Origin: an uncultured Rhodopila sp.
GTDB lineage: Bacteria > Pseudomonadota > Alphaproteobacteria > Acetobacterales > Acetobacteraceae
Assembly (NCBI GenBank): GCA_903932145.1
Contig: CAIZFE010000041.1
Location: forward strand, 1-57,051
Direction of reading: 5' to 3'
DNA: 57,051 nucleotides
A program made the translations under genes and the position numbers. Positions 17,768 through 26,558 of the stretch are shown piece by piece. The notes under the pieces were generated by a model. The model was not told the DNA's origin. It saw nothing but the letters and a program-made list of their open reading frames with translations, and did not search any database. Position 1 is the first letter of the stretch. Each line of letters begins with the position of its first letter.

Positions 17768-19255
17768 ATGATCCGAGCCGACCTTATCGCCCCGATCGGC
17801 GTTCTGATCGGCCGGCAGGCCAACGAACGTCACGATGCCGTCGCATTCATCGATAAAACCCGCCAGGTCACCTATGGCGCACTGGCGGATCGGACCGCGC
17901 GTTTGGCCGCGCATCTGCAAACCATCGGCGTGCAACCTGGCCAAAGCGTCGCGTTGTTTCTGCCGCACGGCGTCAACTGGGTAGAAGCTTGTTTCGCCAT
18001 CTTGCGAGCCGATGCCGTCGTCGTCCCGATTAGCACGGATTCGACGGACAACGAGATCGCCTACCGTCTCGCCGATGCTTCCTGCGTCGCGGTCATCGCC
18101 AATGCCGATCAGGCCGCTCGGTTCTCCGGCCCAATGATCCTGGTGGGATCGAATTTTGAAACAATCGCCAACACACCATCAGACCAAACCCCGCGCGATC
18201 CAACAAACATCGAGCAACCCAGCTTTATCGTCTATACATCTGGCACAACAGGCCAGGCCAAAGGTGTGCTGCTGTCATTACGCGGCATGCTGTGGGTCAC
18301 CGCCGCCTGCTGGGCGCCGATCGCCGGCCTCAACCACCATGATTACATCCTGAATCCCCTCCCGTTGTATCATTCCTACGCGCTCAATCTGTCTGTTGTC
18401 AGCGTCCTGGCAACCGGAGCGAAAGAATACATACTGGAACGATTTTCGACATCCGACACCCTACGCCTGCTGGAAACTGAACAGTTCACCGTCCTTCCGG
18501 GCGTGCCGACCATGTTCCGGTTTCTGCTCGACAGCGCCAAAAGCAATGACAAAACCTCGTTAAGCTCCGTGCGCCTCTGCCTGTCGGCCGGTGCCGTTCT
18601 CGCCGGAAGCCTCAATCAGGATTTTGAAAATTGGTTCGGCATCAAGCTGCTCGATGGTTACGGAATCACCGAGACATCCACCATGGTGACGCTGAACTGG
18701 CCCATCGGCACGCGCATTCCCGGATCATGCGGCCTACCGGTACCTGGCCTGTCCGTGCGCATCGTTGACCTGAACGACCGCGACGTCGATCTCGGCCAGG
18801 AAGGTGAATTGATCGTTCGCGGCCCTAACGTCATGCTGGGCTATCACCGCAAACCGGCGGAAACAGCCGTTGCGCTAAAGGACGGCTGGTACCGAACAGG
18901 AGACCTCGCCCGTCACGACGCCAACGGCTACCTGACAATCACTGGCCGCCTGAAAGAAATCATCATTCGCGGCGGCCAGAATATTTCGCCTGTCGAAGTC
19001 GAAGACATCGTTGCCAGTCACCCCGCCGTCGCCGACTGTGCTGTCGTCGGCATAGCGCACGAATTCCTCGGCGAGGTCCCCGTCGCCTTCGTCGTCATAC
19101 AACGGGGGGCGACCGTCGAAATCGCGGCGCTGATGGAGTATTGCCGCCCCCTGATGTCAGGCTACAAGCTACCGCAAGCCATACATATCGTATCCGAAAT
19201 TCCCCGCACCGGCTCCGGCAAGGCAATGCGCTTCAAACTGAAACAAATCATCTAA
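17768..19255 (+). CDS. AMP-dependent acyl-CoA synthetase/ligase
   Basis: Activates a carboxylic acid with ATP to an acyl-adenylate and then the CoA thioester. The 495-residue protein has the AMP-binding loop YTSGTTGQAKG at about residues 155-166, the GYGITETS motif near 297, GWYRTGDLA near 375, and the C-terminal lysine motif TGSGKAMRFK. All core motifs of class I adenylating enzymes are intact. It is the last gene of the ten-gene run. A carboxylate importer first and a CoA ligase last fits degradation of an aromatic or heterocyclic acid; the substrate is unknown. Confidence 0.92.
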   Translation: MIRADLIAPIGVLIGRQANERHDAVAFIDKTRQVTYGALADRTARLAAHLQTIGVQPGQSVALFLPHGVNWVEACFAILRADAVVVPISTDSTDNEIAYRLADASCVAVIANADQAARFSGPMILVGSNFETIANTPSDQTPRDPTNIEQPSFIVYTSGTTGQAKGVLLSLRGMLWVTAACWAPIAGLNHHDYILNPLPLYHSYALNLSVVSVLATGAKEYILERFSTSDTLRLLETEQFTVLPGVPTMFRFLLDSAKSNDKTSLSSVRLCLSAGAVLAGSLNQDFENWFGIKLLDGYGITETSTMVTLNWPIGTRIPGSCGLPVPGLSVRIVDLNDRDVDLGQEGELIVRGPNVMLGYHRKPAETAVALKDGWYRTGDLARHDANGYLTITGRLKEIIIRGGQNISPVEVEDIVASHPAVADCAVVGIAHEFLGEVPVAFVVIQRGATVEIAALMEYCRPLMSGYKLPQAIHIVSEIPRTGSGKAMRFKLKQII

Positions 19256-19301
19256 GCAAGCCGCCCGGCCGGAAAGGCAGCCAATAGACTTTCTTAAGAC
19301 T

Positions 19302-19730
19302 TCAAGTCACGGCGCGGTGAGTAGGCCGCACCCATTCCCGCACATGCGGCCAGAGTTCGTTGTCAGGCACCTTCACCAGATCCTTGGCCAGCGTCCCGAC
19401 TACCTTGGCCGCGGTGGTGGTATTCAACGCGTCGCGGACGGCGTTCAGCGTGTGCGAAGGCGCCACGATCACCAGTTCGTCGAAAACGCCATCCGCCGAT
19501 CCGGCATTGAGCTGCTCGGCGACAAGCCGGGCGAATTTTGCTTTCTCCAAATCCTGCGGATCGTGCCGAGGCACCATTGCCCCCGGTCGATCGCTTCCCA
19601 GATCGGACGACCGCTTATGGGCGGCCTCAGACTCCAGACGCGTTTCGCTGTGCAGCGCATTGTCACCCGCGGGGCGCACGAACCGGACGTGCTCACCGTC
19701 CGCGATAACGAATAAAAGGCCTTTGGGCAT
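19302..19730 (-). CDS. Host-attachment family protein (PF10116-like)
   Basis: A 142-residue soluble protein that resembles the family named after an Agrobacterium protein needed for attachment to host cells. Recognisable stretches are LLFVIADGEHVRFVRP at the start, FARLVAEQLN, DELVIVAPSHTLNAVRDAL and VVGTLAKDLVKVP. The fold is probably related to eRF1/RNase H-like domains; the biochemical role is not established. The ATG at 19730 has CAGGAG upstream and lies 16 bases after the ftsH stop, so it is probably the last gene of the minus-strand operon that starts with the exported Gly/Asn-rich proteins. Confidence 0.82.
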   Translation of the reverse strand: MPKGLLFVIADGEHVRFVRPAGDNALHSETRLESEAAHKRSSDLGSDRPGAMVPRHDPQDLEKAKFARLVAEQLNAGSADGVFDELVIVAPSHTLNAVRDALNTTTAAKVVGTLAKDLVKVPDNELWPHVREWVRPTHRAVT

Positions 19731-19746
19731 ATGAAAAAGCTCCTGA

Positions 19747-21618
19747 TTATACAGCGTGTCGAATCCCAAACGTTTGATCCGGGATAATACCGGCCGACGG
19801 AGACAGCCTTCCGGCAATTTCCTTCAATTCGTCGGCCGAGAAAGTTTCCTTCGCAAGCAAATCCGTTGCGGCCTGATCCAGCAAAGCCCGGTTGACCGAC
19901 AGGATCGCCAGCGCCCGCTGGAAACAGTCGTCGATCAGCTTGCGAACCGCACCGTCGATCGCTCCGGCGGTCGCCTCGCTATAATGCCTGGGTTGCCAGT
20001 CACGACTATTCGGCATGTCCATCATAGGGGACGTTTCTGGTTCGTACGAAACCTGCCCCAGTTGTGCGTCCATGCCGAAACGAACGACCATGCTGCGGGC
20101 AATATCGGTGGCCTTCGACAGATCGTCCCCCGCGCCGGTGGAAACGTTCTCGTACACCAACCGCTCCGCCGCCCGGCCGCCCAGCAGCACCGTCATCCGG
20201 TTCAGCAATTCGGCACGGTCCATCAGGAACCGATCCTCCAACGGCCGTTGCATCGTGTATCCCAGCGCCGCGATTCCCCGAGGAATAATCGACACTTTTT
20301 GCACGGGATCGACGCCCGGCAGCGACATTGCCACCAGCGCGTGGCCCATTTCATGATGCGCCACGATATCGCGTTCATGCGGATTCAGAATGCGGTTGCG
20401 CTTCTCCAGCCCGGCGACAATCCGCTCAATCGCCTGCGTGAAATCTTCCAGTGTCACATCGGTCCCGGATCGTCTGGTAGCCAGCAACGCAGCCTCATTC
20501 ACCAAATTCGCCAGGTCGGCACCGGAAAACCCCGGCGTCAGCGCCGCGATCGCATCGACCGAAACCAACGGCGCCAGATGGATTTTGCCCAGATGCACCC
20601 GCAGGATTTGCGCCCGCCCGATCTTGTCCGGCCGATCCACCAACACCTGCCGATCGAAACGGCCCGCGCGCAACAGCGCCGGATCAAGCACTTCCGGCCG
20701 ATTGGTTGCAGCCAACAAAACCACGCCGGCCGACGGATCGAAACCATCCAATTCGCTCAGCAATTGATTGAGGGTCTGCTCTTTCTCATCATGCCCCCCA
20801 CCGCCCGCCATGAACGATCCCCGCGCTCGGCCGAGCGCATCCAACTCATCGATAAAGACGATGGCGGGCGCTTTCTGCCGAGCCTGCTCGAACAGATCGC
20901 GGACCCGGGCGGCCCCGACACCGACGAACATCTCGACGAATTCCGACCCCGAAATGGAGAAGAACGGCACGCCGGCCTCACCGGCAACAGCGCGAGCCAG
21001 CAATGTTTTACCGGTTCCGGGCGGCCCGACCAGCAGCACACCCTTCGGCATACGCGCGCCAAGCCTGCTGTGGCCGACAGGGTCTTTCAAAAACGCAACG
21101 ACCTCGCGCAATTCGTCCTTGGCTTCATCCACCCCGGCCACATCGGCAAACGTCACTTTTGTGTCGGTTTCGATATAGACCTTGGCCTTGCTCTTGCCCA
21201 CAGCCATCAGGCCGCCCATCCCCTGGCCGGTCATCGGACGAATCATGAACATCCAGAGCAATAAAAAACCCAAAGAAGGCAGCAGCCAACCAAGCGCTGA
21301 CACCAGCAAACCGGGCGGCGGCTCCCCGGAAAATTCAAGTTTCGCGCTGGTCAGCTTCCCGGCCAGATCGGCGGGAACGCGATAGGTGGAAAACCTCTGA
21401 GGTTCGTTCGGCTTCGCGTCCTTCAGCGTTCCGGTAACCTGCGAGGATCCGACAACCACATCGCTGACCTGACCCGCATCGACCAGACGTTCGAACTCGC
21501 TGTAAGGAATGGTCTTGGTCGCGGATGAGACGACAAAATAATCCTGAATCAGGATGACCGCGAATAATGCCGCCATGAGATACCAGAAGTTGATGTGATG
21601 TTCGCGCTTGATCTCCAC
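19747..21618 (-). CDS. ftsH: ATP-dependent zinc metalloprotease FtsH (second type)
   Basis: A membrane-anchored AAA+ protease that extracts and degrades membrane and regulatory proteins. The 623-residue protein has an N-terminal helix ([18 protein letters not shown]), a periplasmic domain, a second helix ([18 protein letters not shown]) and the AAA domain with Walker A GPPGTGKT (198-205). [10 protein letters not shown] and the arginine finger region [10 protein letters not shown] follow. The protease site is HEMGH (422-426), in place of the usual HEAGH. I prefer the GTG at 21618, with GGAG six bases upstream giving [13 protein letters not shown]; an ATG at 21660 is in frame. The operon setting with exported Gly/Asn-rich proteins marks it as a specialised copy. 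Confidence 0.95.
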   Translation of the reverse strand: MEIKREHHINFWYLMAALFAVILIQDYFVVSSATKTIPYSEFERLVDAGQVSDVVVGSSQVTGTLKDAKPNEPQRFSTYRVPADLAGKLTSAKLEFSGEPPPGLLVSALGWLLPSLGFLLLWMFMIRPMTGQGMGGLMAVGKSKAKVYIETDTKVTFADVAGVDEAKDELREVVAFLKDPVGHSRLGARMPKGVLLVGPPGTGKTLLARAVAGEAGVPFFSISGSEFVEMFVGVGAARVRDLFEQARQKAPAIVFIDELDALGRARGSFMAGGGGHDEKEQTLNQLLSELDGFDPSAGVVLLAATNRPEVLDPALLRAGRFDRQVLVDRPDKIGRAQILRVHLGKIHLAPLVSVDAIAALTPGFSGADLANLVNEAALLATRRSGTDVTLEDFTQAIERIVAGLEKRNRILNPHERDIVAHHEMGHALVAMSLPGVDPVQKVSIIPRGIAALGYTMQRPLEDRFLMDRAELLNRMTVLLGGRAAERLVYENVSTGAGDDLSKATDIARSMVVRFGMDAQLGQVSYEPETSPMMDMPNSRDWQPRHYSEATAGAIDGAVRKLIDDCFQRALAILSVNRALLDQAATDLLAKETFSADELKEIAGRLSPSAGIIPDQTFGIRHAV

Positions 21619-21691
21619 TGTTTGCTCCGATCCTCCCTGTGCAAGATGGATACGGAACATCGAAGCGCAATAGATTGATTCCGATCAACGC

Positions 21692-22252
21692 TCAGGGCAC
21701 GCGTTGGATAATGTTGCCCGATCCCGAAGCCAGATTGACCGCCCCGCCCCCCGAAGCCGCACCCGGCACCGTCGCAACCTGCTGTTGGGCAATCGGCCCG
21801 GACCCGTTCGCGGTCGATTGCTGAATGACGTTGCCGTTGCCGACGGTGACCGCCAGGGGGCCCTGATTGTTGATGATGACCGGCCCTTGGCCGTTCCCGT
21901 TATGGTGCCGGCGGTACCAATAACCGCCGTCATTTGGCACGGCCTGGGCGGGGGCCGGCTGGCGGCTGACGGCCTGTGGTGTGCCGAACTGGAATCCGGA
22001 CAGGAACCCCGGATCGCCGCGCAAGGCGGCGATCATCGATTGATTCTGTGCCTGATGATCAGCCGGCCCCAGGCCGTTCTGCACACTCTGGGCGGTCTGA
22101 AACGGCGGCCGGACGAACGGCAGCGGCCTGGCCAGGCCGACCGGTCCCGTGCCAACACCGGCGCCCAGACGCACGCCGCCGGCATCCTGAGCCATCGCGG
22201 GGACGCTGCAGACCAGCAGTGCAAGCATTGGGAATAAGGGTCGAACTGTCAT
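21692..22252 (-). CDS. Exported Gln/Asn-rich protein, unknown function
   Basis: A 186-residue protein with a clear signal peptide (MTVRPLFPMLALLVCSVPAMA). After a Pro/Gln-rich middle, the C-terminal third carries short Gly-Asn-Gln patterns (VTVGNGNVIQQSTANG, then QQQVATVPGAASGGG, ending NLASGSGNIIQ) reminiscent of the strands of curlin-type amyloid proteins. I do not recognise a named family. It lies 27 bases after the preceding small secreted gene and upstream of ftsH on the same strand. Confidence 0.6.
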   Translation of the reverse strand: MTVRPLFPMLALLVCSVPAMAQDAGGVRLGAGVGTGPVGLARPLPFVRPPFQTAQSVQNGLGPADHQAQNQSMIAALRGDPGFLSGFQFGTPQAVSRQPAPAQAVPNDGGYWYRRHHNGNGQGPVIINNQGPLAVTVGNGNVIQQSTANGSGPIAQQQVATVPGAASGGGAVNLASGSGNIIQRVP

Positions 22253-22279
22253 GACACACCTCTGCCGGTGAAAAACGAA

Positions 22280-22699
22280 TCAGTCGCGATCGATAGACAC
22301 CCAGTCATTACGGAAATGCAGTTTACTGCCATCCTGCTCCAGCAGCATGCTGTGGCCGCTCAGATCGCGCTGCTCGATCCGCTGCCTGGCGCGCGGCGGC
22401 GCATCATCGGTATCGTCTGAAACACCGGGATCGCCGGCCGGCGGGTTCGTTTCACCCAAAGACTGGCCGTTAGAAGACTGGCCGTTAGAAGACTGGCCGC
22501 CAAAAGACTGGACGACCCCGCCATGACCGCTGATGCATACCGTCTTTCCGTTGACGGTCTGGCAGCTTGCGCCACTGGAACCGGCGCAGTTGAGATTTCC
22601 GTTCACCGACTGGCATCGCATGGTTTCCGCGAAGGCCGAACCTCCGCACCAAAGGATGGACACGGCGGCGAACAGGGCGGCGCGCGAACAGCTTGTCAT
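22280..22699 (-). CDS. Small exported protein with duplicated Cys motif
   Basis: A 139-residue protein with a signal peptide (TSCSRAALFAAVSILWCGG then SAFA). Just after cleavage it has two ten-residue units, CQSVNGNLNC and CQTVNGKTVC, each bounded by cysteines, which could form two small disulfide loops in the periplasm. GQSSN-type repeats follow, encoded by a 15-base DNA repeat, then an acidic-basic tail. No family recognised. The start lies ten bases after the stop of the upstream exported gene, so they are likely cotranscribed. Confidence 0.6.
   Translation of the reverse strand: MTSCSRAALFAAVSILWCGGSAFAETMRCQSVNGNLNCAGSSGASCQTVNGKTVCISGHGGVVQSFGGQSSNGQSSNGQSLGETNPPAGDPGVSDDTDDAPPRARQRIEQRDLSGHSMLLEQDGSKLHFRNDWVSIDRD
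22461..22511 (-). repeat. 15-base tandem repeat inside the exported Cys-motif gene
   Basis: Three units of GACTGGCCGTTAGAA (the third degenerate) plus a partial fourth, read here on the plus strand. On the coding strand they encode GQSSN units. Such repeats change copy number easily by slippage, always in frame. Confidence 0.8.
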
Positions 22700-22709
22700 G
22701 GCAGGCTCC

Positions 22710-23174
22710 TCATCTTCCGGTCAGGTTGGTCAGACGCTGGGTGGCACTGGAAGAGGCGCCGAACCCCGCATTGTATCCACGCGTGAAGGTGTTGGTTGCC
22801 AGAACCCCGCTTGGTCCCCGAGCGGTAATGGTCTGACCGGCGGACGAACCATTGCCCAACGCCAGATTGGCTCCGGCGACCACTTGCGTGCTCACCAGCG
22901 GACGGCAGGACGACGATCCGCCGCCACCTCCGCCAAAGCTCCCGCCTCCACCAAACGTGCCGAGGCGTTGCTGTGCCGACGATCCAAACGCGGTGGCCTG
23001 ATTAACGCCCACCGTGACGCTGGTGGACGACAACGGGCAGCCGCTGTTGGTGTTGGCCTCGATCTGCCCCAGTTCGGCTATGGGCGAATTACGCATGGCC
23101 AGCCCGCCCCGATCCTGTGCAACGGCTGGCAATGCTGCCAGCAGTCCCAGGGCGGTGAGCGATACTCGTAACAT
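22710..23174 (-). CDS. Exported curlin/HfaA-like Gly/Ser/Asn-rich protein
   Basis: A 154-residue protein with a signal peptide (MLRVSLTALGLLAALPAVAQ). The mature part repeats a loose unit of the type VxVGxNxAxGxGSSAxQ: VTVGVNQATAFGSSAQQRL, VVAGANLALGNGSSAGQTI, and TRGYNAGFGASSSATQRL near the end. A poly-Gly/Ser spacer lies between. This resembles curlin-like subunits and loosely the Caulobacter holdfast protein HfaA, but from memory and without a search. The ATG at 23174 has AAGGAG eight bases upstream; the longer frame to 23228 lacks a signal. It lies 85 bases after the 35-residue-repeat gene. Confidence 0.6.
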   Translation of the reverse strand: MLRVSLTALGLLAALPAVAQDRGGLAMRNSPIAELGQIEANTNSGCPLSSTSVTVGVNQATAFGSSAQQRLGTFGGGGSFGGGGGGSSSCRPLVSTQVVAGANLALGNGSSAGQTITARGPSGVLATNTFTRGYNAGFGASSSATQRLTNLTGR

Positions 23175-23259
23175 GAGCCCTACTCCTTTAAGTTTCGGTT
23201 CAAGAGGGCGATACCGGCCCCGCGCCAAGGCGGGACCGGATCTGGTGTAGCCGCCGAAA

Positions 23260-23850
23260 TTACTGGCCGCCTGTGAACACCTGCTGGTTGGCCGTGGAAC
23301 CGAATCCCGTCGCTCCGTTGAAGTTCGCGCCGCCGCTGACGTTGCTCAAGGAGTGGCGTCCTGCCGTCCCGCCAACGGTGGCGACCTGCTGATTGGCCGA
23401 GGAGAATGCGCCGCCCGCGAAGTTGGTGTTCATGCCGCCAAAGGTGTTCGAACGGCCGTGGCCGGAAGCGGTGCCGCCCAGTGTCAGCGTGGATTGGTTC
23501 GCGCTGCTCGCAAAGCCGGGAGAAGAGTTGAAGTTGTTACCGCCGAAGGTGTTCACCCGGCCGCGGCCGAAAGCCGAACCACCAATCGTCGTGGTGCTCT
23601 GGTTGGCGAAGCTGAAGGCGCCCGGAGACGAATTGCGGTTGTTGCCGCCCATGGTGTTGACGTGGGAATTGCCGAGTGCGATGCCGCCGAGGGTAACCGC
23701 GCTTTGGTCCGCCTCGCTGAACGCGCCCGACGACGTGTTGATGTTGCCACCGCCGTTTGTGTTGTTAACCGACCCGGCATGGGCGGGGCTGGAGGAGATC
23801 GCGGCAACAGCGGCGAGAGCGAACAGGCTGGAGAAGAAGATGGAGCGCAT
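23260..23850 (-). CDS. Exported 35-residue-repeat protein, candidate functional amyloid
   Basis: A 196-residue protein: signal peptide (about 1-25, ending SSPAHA), then five units of exactly 35 residues with no insertions (30-64, 65-99, 100-134, 135-169 and a partial 170-196). The consensus runs NTxGGNNxNSSxGAF, then SxANQSxxTLGG, then xAxGxGxx. The ladder of Asn/Gln/Gly and small residues at fixed spacing is what a beta-solenoid or amyloid subunit shows. The unit is longer than the roughly 22-residue curlin repeat, and I know no family matching it. It is the first gene of the minus-strand run and has no cysteines. A CsgG-like gene lies 6 kb away. Confidence 0.7.
   Translation of the reverse strand: MRSIFFSSLFALAAVAAISSSPAHAGSVNNTNGGGNINTSSGAFSEADQSAVTLGGIALGNSHVNTMGGNNRNSSPGAFSFANQSTTTIGGSAFGRGRVNTFGGNNFNSSPGFASSANQSTLTLGGTASGHGRSNTFGGMNTNFAGGAFSSANQQVATVGGTAGRHSLSNVSGGANFNGATGFGSTANQQVFTGGQ
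23263..23763 (-). repeat. 105-base coding repeat, five units
   Basis: The DNA behind the 35-residue units: four full units and one partial of 81 bases, all in the same register. Units 2 and 3 are the most alike. The register is kept without any indel, which suggests selection on the repeat length in the protein. Confidence 0.75.
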
Positions 23851-24068
23851 GACTGGGTTTCCTTAACTGTGTTTGTCCGGACTATCCGGTGTCGGTGATC
23901 GACGAGCGGAAACCTACGGGTTGTTCCCCCCGGCCGCTGTGGAGCAGCCCACACCGCGGATTATTTTTGCGATTTCTGGTAAACGGAGCGTGATCGAACG
24001 CAGGCGTCATCCGGGATCGCCGGGAAATGCCGTAACGCTTGGCATCCAGGAACACGGAAGACCATTCG
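23851..24068. promoter_or_regulatory. Divergent promoter region between repeat-protein operon and MscS gene
   Basis: About 218 bases separate two divergent genes, so promoters for both must lie here. AAGGAAACC before 23850 is the ribosome site of the repeat-protein gene. A more AT-rich patch lies near 23950-23990. No clear Crp-type palindrome could be assigned by eye. Confidence 0.35.
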
Positions 24069-25466
24069 ATGGACGCATCGCGCCGCTCGCTCATCGGACC
24101 GGCAATGGCGGCAGGCGCCGGCTTGGCCGTGTTCGTCAGCACATCAGCGATCGTCACGGCGCTGAACCTGAAGCCGAACGGCACCACCAGTCTTCTTCTG
24201 CATGACACCAGTGGCGTTTGGTTGTTCCTCGCCCTGGCCTGGCTGGTCGCCCGCTGCTGCGATCTATTTCTGCGGCGCCTGGCAATCATCTCCCGCGACG
24301 GCACACCCTACCCGAGGTTACTGACGGATCTGCTGCGCGCGGTATTTTTTGCCATTGCCGCCGCGCTGATCCTGCTGGTGGTGTTCGAGCAACCGGCAAC
24401 AGGGCTGCTCACGGTTTCGAGCGTGCTCATCGCGGTGGTCGGGTTCGCACTGCGCAACGTCATCAGCGACCTGTTTTCCGGCATCGCACTCGGCATCGAC
24501 CATCCGTACCGGATTGGTGACTGGATCGAAACGGTACAGGGCAGTGCCGGCCGGGTGGCGGAAATCACCTGGCGCACTACCCGCATGACGGATCGAAATG
24601 GTTTTACCATCGTCGTGCCGAATGGTGTCATCGCCGGTCAGCGCCTGATCAACTACACCGGCGGCGAGCGGGATTATCGAACAGCCTTGCGCGTGCCGTT
24701 GGATCCTGCGCTGTCGGCCGCCCGAGCCAAACGGATTCTGCTGTCCGGAGCACTGGCCGCGGGGCGCTACATTCAAGGTTTGTCACCCGACGTGCTGTTG
24801 ACCGAATTCCACGACGGGGCCACCGTCTATCTGGTCCGGTTCCGCGTCCCGGATTTCGGCCGCGAGGCCGCGTGCCGAGATGACGTCGCCACCCGGGTGA
24901 TGGATGCGTTGCATTGCGCCGGTCAAACGATCCGAAGCACCGCGTTGCACGCTCCCGAACCGGTGCCGTGGCAGTCCCCGCGAGAGGCGGTATTGATGCA
25001 CGTCGATCTGTTTCGTGGCTTCGATGCGCAGGAACGCGCCGACCTCGCCGCCAAGATGCGGCCGCGGGAACTGACCGCCGGGCAGGTCGTCGTGCGCCAG
25101 GGCGATCCGGGTAATTTCCTGTATGTGCTTGCCGAGGGAATTCTCGATGTCGAAGTCGTGCGCGATGAAGGCCCTCCCATTCGTGATCGTCTGGCGCCGG
25201 GCGACGTCTTCGGCGAGGTCTCGCTGCTGACCGGCCAGCCCCGCACCGCGACGATCACCGCGGCGTTCGAGGCGCTGGTGTATGAAATCCATCGGGAAGA
25301 CCTGGACCCGATCCTGCGCCGGCGGCCCGACATCGTCGAAGGTCTTGCCACAGTCATGGCGGACCATCAGGCATTGAATGCGCGCATGAGCAGGACACCG
25401 GAACCTGTCGTCTGCGCGACCCGCGACGACCTGCTGGTGCGACTGCGGCATCTATTCGGGCTTTAG
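24069..25466 (+). CDS. MscS-type mechanosensitive channel with cyclic nucleotide-binding domain
   Basis: A 465-residue membrane channel. Three to four hydrophobic segments occupy residues 10-140, the last being the pore-lining type helix (VLIAVVGFALRNVISDLFSG). A MscS beta domain follows (GIDHPYRIGDWIETVQGSAG, then TIVVPNGVI). A cyclic nucleotide-binding domain (about 320-450) carries the phosphate-binding cassette GDVFGEVSLLTGQPRTATI near residues 378-396, with the key Glu and Arg present. Such fused channels are known to open or close with cyclic nucleotides. The ATG at 24069 follows GGAAG. Cyclase and Crp genes lie within 5 kb. Confidence 0.9.
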   Translation: MDASRRSLIGPAMAAGAGLAVFVSTSAIVTALNLKPNGTTSLLLHDTSGVWLFLALAWLVARCCDLFLRRLAIISRDGTPYPRLLTDLLRAVFFAIAAALILLVVFEQPATGLLTVSSVLIAVVGFALRNVISDLFSGIALGIDHPYRIGDWIETVQGSAGRVAEITWRTTRMTDRNGFTIVVPNGVIAGQRLINYTGGERDYRTALRVPLDPALSAARAKRILLSGALAAGRYIQGLSPDVLLTEFHDGATVYLVRFRVPDFGREAACRDDVATRVMDALHCAGQTIRSTALHAPEPVPWQSPREAVLMHVDLFRGFDAQERADLAAKMRPRELTAGQVVVRQGDPGNFLYVLAEGILDVEVVRDEGPPIRDRLAPGDVFGEVSLLTGQPRTATITAAFEALVYEIHREDLDPILRRRPDIVEGLATVMADHQALNARMSRTPEPVVCATRDDLLVRLRHLFGL

Positions 25467-25604
25467 CCGCGTATCACAACGATGTGAATCCGCAGCCGAA
25501 AATTGAGGGCGTGTGAACCGCTCCACTGTCCGCTACGGATCACCACCGTATTTTGCCATCAGCGACGCCGGCCAATGGGCGTCCCACGGCAAAAGGAGTG
25601 TTCC

Positions 25605-26213
25605 ATGTTGCGCCGCCTCGCCCGGCTCGCCCTTGTCACCACTGGCGCCCTGTTGCTGCATGGCGCGGCCATTGCGCAGAGCATTCCTGTATTCGACGCG
25701 GTGCCGTCAATCGAGCAACTGCGCAGCATCATGATCCCTGAATCCCGTCAGGGGATCAGCCGGTCGATCGTGATCCAGCGACCGGATTCGGGGGCGTCGT
25801 CCGTTCAACCGGCCTCCACACAGGCCAGACTACCAAAGACGACCCACAAAACTACCGCGGCACATCGAGACCCGGCGACCGACCCGGGTGTTGTGGCGTT
25901 CCATGTCAATTTTGCCTTCAATTCCGCACAACTGCCTGACACGGCTCGCCCGATGATCGAGTTGATGGCGCAACTGATGAAGGAGGCGCCCGACATAACG
26001 GTGCGCGTCGAAGGCCATACCGACGCAACCGGCTCCACCCATTACAATGAGGCATTATCCGAGCGCCGGGCGCTGTCGGTCGGCGCCTATTTGGTCGGAC
26101 AGGGAGTCGAGGCATCACGTCTGACGCTGATTGGCAAGGGGATGGCCGAACCACTCACCTTCAATCGGTACGATCCGTCTAATCGGCGCGTGCAATTCGT
26201 CCGGGTGAGCTAG
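25605..26213 (+). CDS. OmpA-family peptidoglycan-binding protein
   Basis: A 202-residue exported protein: signal peptide (LVTTGALLLHGAAIAQ), a roughly 70-residue linker and a C-terminal OmpA-like domain (about 95-200). The domain shows VNFAFNSAQLPD, VRVEGHTDATGS and NEALSERRALSVGAYL, matching the NxxLSxxRA pattern that grips peptidoglycan. The ATG at 25605 has AAAGGAG upstream. The next gene follows after three bases, so these two are likely cotranscribed. Confidence 0.88.
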   Translation: MLRRLARLALVTTGALLLHGAAIAQSIPVFDAVPSIEQLRSIMIPESRQGISRSIVIQRPDSGASSVQPASTQARLPKTTHKTTAAHRDPATDPGVVAFHVNFAFNSAQLPDTARPMIELMAQLMKEAPDITVRVEGHTDATGSTHYNEALSERRALSVGAYLVGQGVEASRLTLIGKGMAEPLTFNRYDPSNRRVQFVRVS

Positions 26214-26216
26214 GTC

Positions 26217-26558
26217 ATGCGCCCGCACCTCATGCGGCTATTCGCGGTCGCGCTCGTCGCGGTCCTCTGCCAGATAGGGGCGGAGCAAGGCCACGCAACG
26301 GTGATCCGCGACGGGAAAGCTCCGCCCGCACTGCCGGCCGTTGAGTCTGGTGGCCATCGCCTGACGCATACCCAACAGCCCATCGTCCCTTACAGCTTCA
26401 TCGGGGCGATCAGTGCCAGCCATCACATGTATCCGGCGTTCGTGTTCTGGCCGTGGCGCATGTTGCGTTCGTATTCCCTGCACCGGCCTGGCGGACCGGC
26501 CCAAAATCACGCCCTGTCGGTGACTGATTTTCCGTTCGGACTGCCATTGTTCCCATAA
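26217..26558 (+). CDS. Small exported protein of unknown function
   Basis: A 113-residue protein with a signal peptide (MRLFAVALVAVLCQIGA, ending near EQGHA). The mature chain is rich in Pro, His and aromatic residues, with PYSFIGAISASHHMYPAFVF followed by WPWRML. No family is recognised. It starts three bases after the OmpA-family gene and probably depends on it for expression. Confidence 0.55.
   Translation: MRPHLMRLFAVALVAVLCQIGAEQGHATVIRDGKAPPALPAVESGGHRLTHTQQPIVPYSFIGAISASHHMYPAFVFWPWRMLRSYSLHRPGGPAQNHALSVTDFPFGLPLFP

Noticed and set aside
19756..21264. 502-codon plus-strand frame opposite ftsH
   Set aside because: The minus strand encodes an unmistakable FtsH with all motifs; the antisense frame is His/Arg/Gln-rich without family features.
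22461..22511. Short CRISPR-like array
   Set aside because: Units are contiguous 15-base repeats without spacers and lie inside a coding sequence.
24318..24776. Minus-strand frame opposite the MscS gene
   Set aside because: The plus strand carries the channel pore motif; the antisense frame has no recognisable features.
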